This document shows positions 44,453-53,689 of a stretch of 64,000 nt of DNA, in pieces. Position numbers and translations under genes: made by a program. The notes beneath the pieces are model-generated. The model was given only the letters and a program-made list of their open reading frames with translations, made no database searches and had not been told where the DNA came from. How positions within the stretch are numbered: position 1 is the stretch's first letter; each line of letters begins with the position of its first letter. Source of the DNA: Cytobacillus depressus (lineage in GTDB: Bacteria > Bacillota > Bacilli > Bacillales > Cytobacillaceae); the NCBI RefSeq assembly GCF_008923245.1, contig NZ_WBOS01000004.1, forward strand, positions 369,978 through 433,977. Direction: 5' to 3'.

Positions 44453-46258
44453 TTATGCTATTTCTTTTTGTGATTGTTCTACGAGAATGGCTTGCGGTAT
44501 TTTGAATAGCTTTAACCACTTGTTAATGGATGTAACTAAAATAATAAATCCTAGGATAAGCATGATGATGGAAAGAACGCCATTTAATACGTTGTATCCA
44601 GCACTTTCGGCATTTAAGTACACATTAGTAATCATCCAGTATCCTGCCACATTAACCGTTACATAAAGGTAGGCAAGTGGGACTAAGCATGTCAGCATAT
44701 ACCAGCGTTTATCTGCAATCTTTAGAACGACTGTTGCACCAATAATAAGCCCGATTGAAGCCATTAATTGGTTGGATACACCGAATAATGCCCAGACTGA
44801 GCTAATATCTCCGGAATAAAGCAAGTATCCCCAGAAAAGACACGCGATGGCGCTGGCAATAATATTTGCAGGTAATGAATCGGTCCGTTTTAATGGTTTA
44901 ATAAAGTCACCGCCGAAATCTTGAATGAGATAGCGTGCAACACGAGTTCCCGCATCTATCGCTGTTAAGATAAAGACGGCCTCAAAAAGAATAACAAATT
45001 GATAAAAGAATGATGCCATTTTTTTAAAAACTGGTATTTCAGTGAAGATGTATGTCATTCCTACAGCAAGAGTTACTGCTCCTCCTGTTCTTCCTTCAAG
45101 GTCCATCCCAATTTCTTCGCTAAGTTTGTCTAGGTGGACTGTTTCCATTCCTAATGCGGCATATTTCTCTGGTGTTGAGTTAATGGCAAAATAATCTCCA
45201 GGTTGTAGAGAAACGGCTGCAATTAATGCCATAACTGCAACTAAACACTCAACAAGCATGGAGCCGAAAGCGACCCCTTTTACATCACTCCAACGATTGA
45301 TCATTTTTGGAGTTGTCCCTGAGCCAACGAATGCGTGGAAGCCTGAGATTGCTCCACAAGCAATCGTAATGGAAACGAATGGCCAAACAGGACCTGCAAT
45401 AATCGGACCGCCGCCATTAATAAATTCAGTTAGTGCAGGGAATTGCACAGCTGGATTTACATAGAATACTCCGATAATTAAAGCAACGAATACCCCAATT
45501 TTCATAAAAGTACTTAAATAATCACGCGGTGCTAGTAAGAACCAAACTGGTAAAGCAGCCGCAAAGAAAGCATAGATTGGTAGAGCAAGAGCAAGCGTGC
45601 TTTTTTCAAGCGTAAGGAAATCGCCCAGAGCGGTTCCTTGAATATTTGGCCCTAAAAATACTGCTAGCATGATTAAACCGAAGCCAACTATAGTTGCCAC
45701 TTTTAAGTTGCCAGTCTTTTTATGATACAAACCAACTCCCATAGCGATTGGAATCGTAATCGCTACTGCGAATGTTCCCCACGGGTTTCTTTCCAACGCA
45801 CTTAAAACAACTAATGAAAGACCTGCCATTGTAATAGTAATGATGAATAGCATCGCCAAGCCTGTACAGAATCCTGCAACAGGACCGAGCTCTTCTTTAG
45901 CGATTTCTGATAAGGATTTTCCATCTCTGCGCATGGAAGCAAAGAGGACAACCATGTCGTGGACCGCTCCGCCGATTACGGCTCCAATTAACAGCCAAAG
46001 CAATCCTGGCAAATAACCAAATTGTGCTGCCAAAATTGGCCCAACTAACGGCCCCGCCGCAGCAATCGCCGCAAAATGGTGACCAAAGGAAACCCATTTA
46101 TTCGTGGGTACATAATCTTGCCCATCTTCTAACTTATGTGCAGGTGTTGGCTTTGAATCATTGAGCTTTAAAACCTTTGCTGCCATAAATGTTCCGTATA
46201 AGCGATAGGCAATTAAAAGTATACAAATAGCACCAATTACGATTGTAACCGCATTCAT
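44453..46258 (-). CDS. cstA: Carbon starvation protein CstA (pyruvate/peptide transporter)
   Basis: A 601-aa polytopic protein with about 15-16 TM segments. Typical phrases: HHFAAIAAAGPLVGPILAAQ, GAVHDMVVLFASMRRDGKS and GSGTTPKMINRW. CstA-family proteins import pyruvate (and possibly peptides) on carbon limitation. The open frame extends 38 codons further, but GGGGGAAAG before ATG 46258 gives the normal CstA start. Repeat family M ends directly at its stop codon. Confidence 0.92.
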   Translation of the reverse strand: MNAVTIVIGAICILLIAYRLYGTFMAAKVLKLNDSKPTPAHKLEDGQDYVPTNKWVSFGHHFAAIAAAGPLVGPILAAQFGYLPGLLWLLIGAVIGGAVHDMVVLFASMRRDGKSLSEIAKEELGPVAGFCTGLAMLFIITITMAGLSLVVLSALERNPWGTFAVAITIPIAMGVGLYHKKTGNLKVATIVGFGLIMLAVFLGPNIQGTALGDFLTLEKSTLALALPIYAFFAAALPVWFLLAPRDYLSTFMKIGVFVALIIGVFYVNPAVQFPALTEFINGGGPIIAGPVWPFVSITIACGAISGFHAFVGSGTTPKMINRWSDVKGVAFGSMLVECLVAVMALIAAVSLQPGDYFAINSTPEKYAALGMETVHLDKLSEEIGMDLEGRTGGAVTLAVGMTYIFTEIPVFKKMASFFYQFVILFEAVFILTAIDAGTRVARYLIQDFGGDFIKPLKRTDSLPANIIASAIACLFWGYLLYSGDISSVWALFGVSNQLMASIGLIIGATVVLKIADKRWYMLTCLVPLAYLYVTVNVAGYWMITNVYLNAESAGYNVLNGVLSIIMLILGFIILVTSINKWLKLFKIPQAILVEQSQKEIA

Positions 46259-46513
46259 TTCTACTTTCCCCCTTTTTATCATTTTCACAAAGTATAACGT
46301 ATAAATAAAACCCACTGGATTCATTTTACAGTACAATTTAGAAAATATGAAGTTAATTTCAGCAATTATCAAACAAATTGTAATATTATATAAATAACGA
46401 AAAACTATTTACTTGAATATACATTCGACTCCAGGAGTTGAGGCTTTATATAGAAAAATATAAGTTTTAATAATTATGACTCGTCCTAATTTATCAAAAG
46501 TGTGGAGGCTATA

Positions 46514-47422
46514 ATGAATATATTAGTCTTAGATATTGGAGGTACATTAATAAAAACCGGGATATGTGATGAAAACGGGCATTTAACTCAAATGAAAGAA
46601 TACCCAACAGAACTTCAAAACGGTGAAAAAAACATCATAGATAAATTGAATAATATAATCACCGGGTTTCATGACTATGAAGCGATTGGAGTGAGCATTG
46701 CGGGTTGCGTTGATAGTGAAGAAGGTTATATTTACTCGAGCGGAAATATTCCAGACTTAAATGGATTAAGATTAAAGGATGTTTTGGAGAAGAAGTTTTG
46801 TGTACCTGTCAAAATCGAAAACGATGTGAATGCTGCAGCTCTAGGAGAAAAATATTATGGAGCGGGGAAGGGCTTTAATGACTTTCTTTGCCTCACGATC
46901 GGTACGGGTATTGGCGGAGCCATTGTGATTGATTCTACCATATTCAAGGGACATAAAGGGATTGCAGCTGAATTTGGCCATATGATTACTCATCCACGCG
47001 GGGCTCGATGTTCCTGCGGGGGATCGGGTTGCTATGAAACTTATGCATCTGCCACCGCTTTAGTTAAAAACGCGAGAAAAATAAATCAAAAATATTTCAA
47101 CGGCCGAATTATTTTTGCCGAAGATAATCAACAGGACAAGGAACTTGAAAGAGTTATTCATGATTGGGTCTATGAAGTGGCTCTCGGTTTAACCTCGCTT
47201 ATTCATATCTTTAATCCCCCGGCTATTATCCTCGGCGGAGGAATTATGGAACAGGAGAAGCTCGTTCATATGATTTCTGCGAAAGTAAAAGAATTAGCTT
47301 TGGAAAGCTTTTCAGATGTAAAGATTTTAAAGGCATCTCTTGGGAATAAAGCTGGGATGTATGGAGCGGCTCAATTAATTTTGAACGGTGAATATTATAA
47401 AAGTGGACGGAATATCACTTAA
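46514..47422 (+). CDS. ROK family sugar kinase
   Basis: 302 aa. N-terminal phosphate-binding LVLDIGGTLIKTG, EAIGVSIAGCVD, NDVNAAALGE, GTGIGGAIVI and the zinc motif HPRGARCSCGGSGCYE. No DNA-binding domain, so a kinase rather than an NagC/XylR-type repressor. GTGGAGG before the ATG at 46514. The next gene is a GalT-like protein 62 bp downstream, so this kinase may make the sugar 1- or 6-phosphate it uses. Confidence 0.88.
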   Translation: MNILVLDIGGTLIKTGICDENGHLTQMKEYPTELQNGEKNIIDKLNNIITGFHDYEAIGVSIAGCVDSEEGYIYSSGNIPDLNGLRLKDVLEKKFCVPVKIENDVNAAALGEKYYGAGKGFNDFLCLTIGTGIGGAIVIDSTIFKGHKGIAAEFGHMITHPRGARCSCGGSGCYETYASATALVKNARKINQKYFNGRIIFAEDNQQDKELERVIHDWVYEVALGLTSLIHIFNPPAIILGGGIMEQEKLVHMISAKVKELALESFSDVKILKASLGNKAGMYGAAQLILNGEYYKSGRNIT

Positions 47423-47484
47423 TGAATACAGGAAATGGTATCATTGTTAATGAAAGAGTATTCTGTTAATAAGGGGGAGGAATA

Positions 47485-48504
47485 ATGACAATAACCTTTC
47501 AAAAAAAAGAAGAGTGTTTTAATTTTTTTGATAATAACGGAAATGCGATTGAACGGAGTACTGAAGTTCGATTTGATCCGTTAACCGGTGAGACATCTCG
47601 GCTTATTTATGATTCGGGATTAGTATTTTTACCACCAGATTACTCGGAGATAGCCGTTCAAAATGGGGGGGCTAAATGTCCATTCTGTCCGGAAAATTTA
47701 TTGAAATTGACTCCTGTTTTTCCTAAAGAGATTATAGGAAAGGGACGGATTTACAAAGGAGAAGCGGTGGGATTTCCGAATCTGTTTCCTTATAGCAAGC
47801 ATAATGGAGTTATTATCTTCTCTAGTCAACATTATGTTCAATTAGAAGAATTTACGACTACTATGATTAGTGATGCGTTTTCGGCAGCACAAGACTATAT
47901 ACAAAAAATTATAGCTTCTGATTGTGAAGCCCGTTTTGCTTCAATTAATTGGAACTATTTACCCGAAGCAGGTGGGAGTGTTCTCCATCCTCACATACAA
48001 GTTTGTGTATCGGATTCTCCAACAAATTATCAGGCACTTCTTGATGAAAAAACACAAACTTATAAAGGAGAGCAAGATGCATTTACAGACTTATATGAAA
48101 TAGAAAAGTCACTCGGCGAGCGATGGATTGGCGAAAAAGGGAATGTAGCTTGGATGCATGCATTTGCACCGAAGGGCCAAAATGATTTCTTGGCTGTCTT
48201 TAAGAATAAATATTCAATCCATGATATTAATGAACTAGATTGGACAGATTTTGCTGAAGGATTGCAAGTCATTTTTCAAACGTTAAAAGATCAAGGATTC
48301 GCCAGCTTTAACATGGCTTTAAATATATCGATAAATGAGGAATCGTCGAAACAGGCCATGAATGCTCGCCTCATACCGCGTTTTACTATAGGAATGATGA
48401 ATACAAGTGACATCAACTATTATCAAGCACTTCACCAGGAGTCACTTACATATAAAACACCCGAAGCAATCGCATTAAAAGCACGAAAACATTTTAATAT
48501 TTGA
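47485..48504 (+). CDS. GalT-like (HIT superfamily) nucleotidyltransferase
   Basis: 339 aa. Zinc-site-like CPFCPENLLKLTP, FPNLFPYSKHNGVIIFS and HPHIQVCVSD, which matches the HPHxQ active site of galactose-1-phosphate uridylyltransferase and its relatives. It should transfer a nucleotide to or from a sugar phosphate; sugar and nucleotide are unknown. RBS AAGGGGGAGG. Probably works after the ROK kinase upstream. Confidence 0.78.
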   Translation: MTITFQKKEECFNFFDNNGNAIERSTEVRFDPLTGETSRLIYDSGLVFLPPDYSEIAVQNGGAKCPFCPENLLKLTPVFPKEIIGKGRIYKGEAVGFPNLFPYSKHNGVIIFSSQHYVQLEEFTTTMISDAFSAAQDYIQKIIASDCEARFASINWNYLPEAGGSVLHPHIQVCVSDSPTNYQALLDEKTQTYKGEQDAFTDLYEIEKSLGERWIGEKGNVAWMHAFAPKGQNDFLAVFKNKYSIHDINELDWTDFAEGLQVIFQTLKDQGFASFNMALNISINEESSKQAMNARLIPRFTIGMMNTSDINYYQALHQESLTYKTPEAIALKARKHFNI

Positions 48505-48518
48505 AAAGGTTACTATAT

Positions 48519-48564
48519 AAAGCATGAGTACAATGGAAAAATCCTTTGGTTCATGCTTTTTTTT
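48519..48564 (+). terminator. Terminator of the ROK/GalT unit
   Basis: AAAGCATGA/TCATGCTTT stem with a long loop, followed by TTTTTT. Confidence 0.7.
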
Positions 48565-48568
48565 ATCT

Positions 48569-48746
48569 GTCTAGCTCCACAAGGAACACTACGGCAGCAT
48601 AAACATCGCACGAGTAAAAGCGATAGCTTTTAGGAGGAGCGCCTACCCCCTCGAGGTCATAAGCCGTTCCACCCAGAAAGGAAAGAACGCCTTTCCGTGC
48701 GGACCGTCTTATGCTTGTCGGGGGTGACCAAGGCGCTTCCGCTTTT
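48569..48746. repeat. Modular intergenic repeat, family M, copy 3
   Basis: Reverse orientation: begins GTCTAGCTCCACAAGGAACA and ends GGCGCTTCCGCTTTT. It shares CATCGCACGA and a TAGCTTTT.GGAGGA segment with copy 1 and also has the CCTCGAGGTCATAAG ... CTTATGCTTGTCGGGG pair found there. Confidence 0.83.
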
Positions 48747-48886
48747 ATGCAATACTCTGAAATCTGCCTGGATATTGTTAATAGGCTTAAAGTTATAGTA
48801 AACTTGAAGAAACGTGTCGAAATAAGGTGGTTTTTGACGATTAATAGAATTTTTATAAAAATGATTATTTATTGTGAGGAACACCA

Positions 48887-50119
48887 ATGAAAAAAAAGAA
48901 TATTAATTCGTGGCTGCTTCGAGAAGAGAAGCGTGCACTGAAAGTTTATTTAATAAGCTTTTATATCACATTAGTTTTATACGATTTCTTTTACTATTAT
49001 TTATTTCCAAAATTTATTCTCGGTATGAAACCTGAACTAGACATACCATTAGTCTATTGGGGATATGTCATATTACTCGGGGTGCTACCTGTTTCGTTCT
49101 ATTTAAGTAGAAAGGGAAAACAGCATTCCATCAAATACTTATATATTATTCTATATATGGCGTTTGCTGCCTTTAGTGATATTTTGCAGTTCACAGCAGA
49201 AAGTACTGAATATAGAAGCGGGAATGCTGCAGAACTGATTCTTATATTATTTTCGCCTATTTTTATTAATAAACGTTTTTTTTGGGTCGCTTTCATTGCG
49301 TCCATTTTACGGTATTTAATTGTTGGTGTCTTTATTAAGTCAGGGGCTGTCGTTTTTCCGGTCGCTTTAATTATTGTCCTCTCGGTTATTGCTTTCATTT
49401 TTTTAAACCGTTCTTATTCCTTTATTCGCACATTGACCAATGCTTACGAGGAATTGCGGCATAAGGAAAAGCTTGCATTTGTCGGTCAGATGGCAGCTTC
49501 GGTTGGTCATGAAATCAAAAATCCACTTGCATCTTTAAAGGGATTTACACAATTACAAAAAGAAAAATATACAAGTGATCAACAGTATTTTTCAATTATG
49601 GAACAGGAGATTGATCGAATTAATTCAATCGTCAATGATCTACTGCTGCTTGGAAAACCCCGACCTAGCCAGTTCCAAAAATGTGATATGAAGAATAATA
49701 TTTCCTACGTAATTTCTGTAACAGAACAACAGGCATCTCAGAAAAAGATTGCGTTTTCAATTGAGAGTGATGATCAAATTCCCCCGATTGAATGTGACGA
49801 GAATCAAATAAAACAAGTCTTTATGAACCTTATAAAAAACGGCCTAGACTCTATGGAGAATGGTGGAGAATTTAGGATTCTATTAAAGCTCGTGGCAGAT
49901 CATAAGTTATCAATCAGCTTTATCGACCAAGGCTGCGGCATTCCGAAATCTGATTTAGAGAAGCTATTTGATCCTTTCTATACAACAAAGCAAGATGGAA
50001 CAGGACTGGGCCTTCTCGTCTCGAAAAAAATTGTTGAAGATCATCAAGGGGAAATCACGGTGGAAAGTAAACTCAATAAGGGAACAAAGGTAGAAGTGAT
50101 TTTACCAATTGTTCAGTGA
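48887..50119 (+). CDS. Membrane sensor histidine kinase (KinB-like)
   Basis: 410 aa: six TM segments in residues 1-180 with no extracytoplasmic sensor domain, then HisKA (GHEIKNPLASLKGFTQLQ) and HATPase (NLIKNGLDSMENG, DQGCGIP, GTGLGL). The arrangement and the H-box resemble sporulation kinases such as KinB, which phosphorylate Spo0F. No response regulator is adjacent, as usual for that group. Ligand unknown. Confidence 0.85.
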   Translation: MKKKNINSWLLREEKRALKVYLISFYITLVLYDFFYYYLFPKFILGMKPELDIPLVYWGYVILLGVLPVSFYLSRKGKQHSIKYLYIILYMAFAAFSDILQFTAESTEYRSGNAAELILILFSPIFINKRFFWVAFIASILRYLIVGVFIKSGAVVFPVALIIVLSVIAFIFLNRSYSFIRTLTNAYEELRHKEKLAFVGQMAASVGHEIKNPLASLKGFTQLQKEKYTSDQQYFSIMEQEIDRINSIVNDLLLLGKPRPSQFQKCDMKNNISYVISVTEQQASQKKIAFSIESDDQIPPIECDENQIKQVFMNLIKNGLDSMENGGEFRILLKLVADHKLSISFIDQGCGIPKSDLEKLFDPFYTTKQDGTGLGLLVSKKIVEDHQGEITVESKLNKGTKVEVILPIVQ

Positions 50120-50141
50120 GGAAATTGTTTCGAAAAATAGA

Positions 50142-50180
50142 AAAGCCTGCAAAAGGGATTTATCCCTGTGCAGGCTTTTT
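50142..50180 (+). terminator. Terminator of the sensor kinase gene
   Basis: AAAAGCCTGCA...TGCAGGCTTTT with an inner AGGGAT/ATCCCT stem, followed by a T-rich tract. Confidence 0.9.
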
Positions 50181-50242
50181 ATGTTTCGTGAAAGTTGCTT
50201 AAATCATAATAAAGTATATTTAAAACTAAAACGTCAGTTATG

Positions 50243-50272
50243 CTATTCAACAAACGGGCCATTTAATGGTAA
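50243..50272. repeat. Cassette-type repeat (C), truncated copy
   Basis: TTCAACAAACGGGCCATTTAATGG: the two outer parts of the C repeat without the central hairpin. Confidence 0.6.
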
Positions 50273-50340
50273 AGGACTATGAGCTTGGAATGAAGAATAT
50301 TCATTAGTAAATGGGTTGTTAGCAATATAGGGGGAGTACC

Positions 50341-50421
50341 TTGAAACGTCTTATCTTTGGTATTTTGGTAATAATGGTTATCCTTATAGTTATGTATTTT
50401 TTGACTACTCCTGGAACGTAA
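50341..50421 (+). CDS. 26-aa membrane peptide
   Basis: TTG start after GGGGGAG; MKRLIFGILVIMVILIVMYF followed by LTTPGT. One TM helix with a positive N-terminus. The good ribosome binding site supports translation; the role is unknown. Confidence 0.5.
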   Translation: MKRLIFGILVIMVILIVMYFLTTPGT

Positions 50422-50443
50422 ACAGTATTTGCTTATTTGGGTA

Positions 50444-50959
50444 ATGGGCACGATTATTGGAAAAGGATTTGTTCAAAAGGAACGGAGGGATATTATCAAA
50501 AGATATTTTGCTTTAATCTCAATAGCTGTTCTATTTTTATTAAGCTCCTGCTCTGAAAATATAGAGGTTGTTAATATTAAAGATAAAAGCTTATCAGGTC
50601 AGTTACTCATTCAAAAAGCAGAGGATAATACAAGTTCTAGAGAAATGACAAAAACGATTAAAGACAAGCAAAAAATAAAACAAGTATTAACAATGGTTGA
50701 AGGTCTCGAGGTAAAAGAAACAAATAGTGAGAATGTCACTAATCAATTGAAGGAGCAAAACAATTACTTGTTTTATTTTTCCGAGGGTGAAAAACTGGAA
50801 ACTAGTAAAAAGGCGCCATATGCTTTTTCCGTGTTAAGTGATGGAACCTTCATATTTTTTTATAAGGATTTCAACGCCCCGCAGAAGCCTCGAATTACTA
50901 TTGAAAAGCATAAGGAGCTATTTAATGACATTAAACAGATTCTTGAAATAAACTTTTAA
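50444..50959 (+). CDS. Lipoprotein, start codon uncertain
   Basis: About 171 aa from the ATG at 50444. The lipoprotein signal (KRYFALISIAVLFLLSSC) begins about 20 residues later. A ribosome binding site (CGGAGGG) lies right before that signal, but the codons there are ATT ATC, not a standard start, as if an original ATG had mutated. The rest is hydrophilic alpha/beta and of unknown family. Part of the accessory region. Confidence 0.5.
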   Translation: MGTIIGKGFVQKERRDIIKRYFALISIAVLFLLSSCSENIEVVNIKDKSLSGQLLIQKAEDNTSSREMTKTIKDKQKIKQVLTMVEGLEVKETNSENVTNQLKEQNNYLFYFSEGEKLETSKKAPYAFSVLSDGTFIFFYKDFNAPQKPRITIEKHKELFNDIKQILEINF

Positions 50960-51036
50960 TCCTTATTCTAGAAAAGGGCCAGATAGTTGAACTGATCATA
51001 TTGTGTATTGCCTTTAAACACAAAGGGGGAAATGAA

Positions 51037-51375
51037 ATGGGGGCTAGTGAGAAGCTGAAAACTGATAATCTTCGTAAAAGACTAGGATTAGGGTCAATTT
51101 CACTATTACTATTTGTAATAGGATTATTATTTTCATTTTCATTTGGCAAACACGGAGCGCTTGGAGATACTATTTTACGTTTTGTAGGCTTAAATCCTTG
51201 GTCAAATGGCGAAACAGGTCTACATTATACAATGTTTTATTCGCTAATTTTTTATATACCAGCGTGGATAATTGGTAATAAATTTAAAAGCGATTTGGGA
51301 GCAAAAACAGGAAAAATATTATCCGTAATTATGATAGTACTAACATTACTTTTTTCACTTTTCATAATAGCTTAA
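51037..51375 (+). CDS. Small membrane protein
   Basis: 112 aa with three hydrophobic segments (LGSISLLLFVIGLLFSFSF; YTMFYSLIFYIPAWIIG; ILSVIMIVLTLLFSLFIIA). ATG at 51037 follows GGGGGAA. Family not recognised. Confidence 0.6.
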   Translation: MGASEKLKTDNLRKRLGLGSISLLLFVIGLLFSFSFGKHGALGDTILRFVGLNPWSNGETGLHYTMFYSLIFYIPAWIIGNKFKSDLGAKTGKILSVIMIVLTLLFSLFIIA

Positions 51376-51441
51376 TTCCATTAACGGGCGCTTTTCTTGA
51401 AGAAGAATTGTGCCTTTTTCAGTAATAGGTCCATTTAATGG
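51375..51441. repeat. Cassette-type repeat (C), degenerate copy
   Basis: ATTCCATTAACGGGCGCTTTTCTTG at the left, a GTGCCTTTTTCAG middle and GGTCCATTTAATGG at the right. Follows the stop of the small membrane protein directly. Confidence 0.65.
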
Positions 51442-51603
51442 AATAAGACTTTAAACAAAACTGGATATTTATGTGAGATTGTGAAGAATTGTACTTAAAC
51501 TAAAGTGGCAGATTAGTTCAATAAGAAAGGGACCCATTATTGGACATTTGACACCCATTATTCACTCCTATTTGGAAATTATAAATAAAAAGGAGTGAGA
51601 ACA

Positions 51604-52323
51604 ATGAGGAAATTCTTTATAGGTTTAATAATAACGTTTTTAGTTTGTCATACAGGAAAAGCATATGCAGTACAGAGAGTTGTTACATCACACATTATAT
51701 CCGATGTATGGTATGAAAACATATTTCTAATTGCAGATAAGGTAGATAGTATGGCTACTAAAAACTTTACTGTTCAAATTGGCGGTGGAGTTGACAGTGT
51801 TGGTGGAGAATTATTTTACAACTTTCCAAATTGGTATAACGATAAGTTTGCCCCTAAATTATTTTATGAAGATATTAATAGCGATGGACTAAAGGATGTT
51901 ATAGTCGCATTGATTTCAGGAGCAGGTTCAGGAATATCTACAAAAGAAATACATGTGTTAAATCAAGTACATGACCCTTACAGGAGATATGAAAAGGTAC
52001 CAGTTGAGTCCCTAAATGCTGCCGTTAAGCGACTTGTAAAAATAGAACAAAAAGGTAATGAAATCACGGCTTTAATTGGCAAAAAGAAATATGTAGTGGA
52101 CTATACAAAGTTTGGATACCAGACTCCTGTTGACCACCCTGGAGTAGGTGCAATTGAAAATTATGAACCTAAAGATGGTATTCTTTATGGCACAACAAAT
52201 GTTTTTGTAACTATCCCTGAGGCTTACATAGGCAGTATAAAAGTTAGATATGCTTGGGATGGAAAAATGTATAAAGCAGAATCTGCTGTATTTGAGGCAA
52301 ATCCTTATAAGGCATCAAGTTGA
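51604..52323 (+). CDS. Secreted protein with Ca-binding-like motif
   Basis: 239 aa with a classical signal peptide (RKFFIGLIITFLVCHTG, cleavage likely after AYA). The mature part contains DINSDGLKDVIVALIS, a DxNxDGxxD calcium-loop motif as in FG-GAP/VCBS repeats. ATG 51604 follows AAGGAGTGAG. Exported; function unknown. Confidence 0.65.
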   Translation: MRKFFIGLIITFLVCHTGKAYAVQRVVTSHIISDVWYENIFLIADKVDSMATKNFTVQIGGGVDSVGGELFYNFPNWYNDKFAPKLFYEDINSDGLKDVIVALISGAGSGISTKEIHVLNQVHDPYRRYEKVPVESLNAAVKRLVKIEQKGNEITALIGKKKYVVDYTKFGYQTPVDHPGVGAIENYEPKDGILYGTTNVFVTIPEAYIGSIKVRYAWDGKMYKAESAVFEANPYKASS

Positions 52324-52410
52324 TTAGAGTTAGTAATAGTGTTAACTTGGTAAACAAAACAATGATATTGTGAAAAAATGTACTTAAACAAACGGGGGCG
52401 TTAGTTTAAC

Positions 52411-52500
52411 AAGACATATACTTATGATATTCAACAATCGGGCGCTATTCTGAAATAAGGAAAGCGTCTTTCTTCATGAAAAGGGCCAGATTGTGAAATT
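52411..52500. repeat. Cassette-type repeat (C), full copy
   Basis: CTTATGATATTCAACAATCG, GGCGCTATTCTGAAATAAGG, AAAGCGTCTTTCTTCATGAA, AAGGGCCAGATTGTG. The central CGCTATTCT...AGGAAAGCG can form a hairpin. Confidence 0.85.
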
Positions 52501-52617
52501 ATGTACTTAAAGTAACGATGGCTTCTTAGTAAAAGAAGGGTTATCTTACACTTAAAATAATCTGAATATTACGAAACTAAATAGTTTGTTTTTCGTCAAA
52601 TATATGAGGAGGTTATT

Positions 52618-53148
52618 ATGAAAAAAATTATATTATGTTTGTTTTTAATAGGTATGTTAGTAGGTTGTTCAGAAAAAACAGAAACAGTAAAAAAAGAGGA
52701 TTGGGAAGTAAGTCCGACTTTTAATATTCCTGTTACATTTGGAGATGGAATAAAAGGAGAATATGTTTTGGTTGGAGAGGAAGGAAGAATTGGATTTTTA
52801 GTTGGCTCTGGTAAAGAGGGAGTCGCAGAAGCTCAACCAATTATTGCAGGAAAAGGTAATAAATATATGTGGCATTTTTGGGGAGAAAAAGAAGAATTTG
52901 AGGGAAATTTAAAAGTTGTTGGTATTAACGAAAAAGGTGAAGAACACAAAGTCCTTATTAGAAATGCGGGAACACCTAATAGTGAAAAAGTTTGGGAGTA
53001 TCCAGAAGTTGCAATAAGTCCTAATAATGGAGCTGACACACATGTTCCATCAAATATGGAATTTCCGACAGAAGGATTATGGAAGCTAAACGTTTATATT
53101 GGTGATAAATTATTTGGTGAAATTATTGTAAATGTTGAAGAAAGCTAA
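52618..53148 (+). CDS. Lipoprotein of unknown function
   Basis: 176 aa, lipobox LVGC (MKKIILCLFLIGMLVGCSEK), then a beta-rich domain (WKLNVYIGDKLFGEIIVNVE at the end). RBS GAGGAGG. Family not certain. Followed within a few bases by a C repeat. Confidence 0.65.
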   Translation: MKKIILCLFLIGMLVGCSEKTETVKKEDWEVSPTFNIPVTFGDGIKGEYVLVGEEGRIGFLVGSGKEGVAEAQPIIAGKGNKYMWHFWGEKEEFEGNLKVVGINEKGEEHKVLIRNAGTPNSEKVWEYPEVAISPNNGADTHVPSNMEFPTEGLWKLNVYIGDKLFGEIIVNVEES

Positions 53149-53152
53149 TTTC

Positions 53153-53220
53153 TTGTTCGACTATTGGGCGCTTTTCTGTAATAAGGAAAGCGTCTTTCTT
53201 CATGAAAAGGGCCATATAAT
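53153..53220. repeat. Cassette-type repeat (C), full copy
   Basis: GTTCGACTATTGGGCGCTTT, TCTGTAATAAGGAAAGCGTC, TTTCTTCATGAAAAGGGCC, then ATATAATTG. It begins 5 bp after the preceding gene's stop. Confidence 0.85.
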
Positions 53221-53305
53221 TGAATAAAAAAGGAATTTTCACGAAACAATTGAACTAATAATATATGGCCCACACTCCAACTTGAACAATAGGAGGTATA
53301 ACAAA

Positions 53306-53689
53306 TTGTCGATCTTCCGTAATCCCCAAGTTATTCTGTTCAGTTCAGATGTAGTTAGAGCAGCTGCGTTCTACAAGAGTCTGGGATTCACGAGTCCTTA
53401 CGAGTGCCAAATGATGGCGAACCGATCATATTGATTTGGTTCTCGATGACTATAGAATAGGCTTCGCATCTGTTTCCTCTACGCGCGATGATCACGGCCT
53501 CTCCCCCGTGTCTCGTGGGCAGCGTATTGCAGTGATTTTGTGGACGGATAACACTGCTGCTGCCTTTGAAACCGTCACCTCGAATGGCACCAAAGCCCTG
53601 GTATCACCGCACGAATGGCTCGGTCGCTGCTCATTGCTTGGGTTGCAAATCCGGATGGTAATCCAATTCAGATTGTGCAAAATCTCTGA
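53306..53689 (+). pseudogene. VOC/glyoxalase-bleomycin resistance protein, frameshifted
   Basis: TTG start nine bases after AGGAGG; reads IFRNPQVILFSSDVVRAAAF then YKSLGFTSPYE, shifts frame twice near 53405-53430, continues as DLVLDDYRIGFASVSST ... VSPHEWLGR, and shifts again near 53625 to finish AWVANPDGNPIQIVQNL before TGA. At least three frameshifts. The DNA is noticeably more GC-rich than its neighbours, suggesting recent transfer followed by decay. Confidence 0.82.

Noticed and set aside
46259..46372. 38-residue N-terminal extension of CstA
   Set aside because: GGGGGAAAG precedes the ATG at 46258, and known CstA proteins start there.
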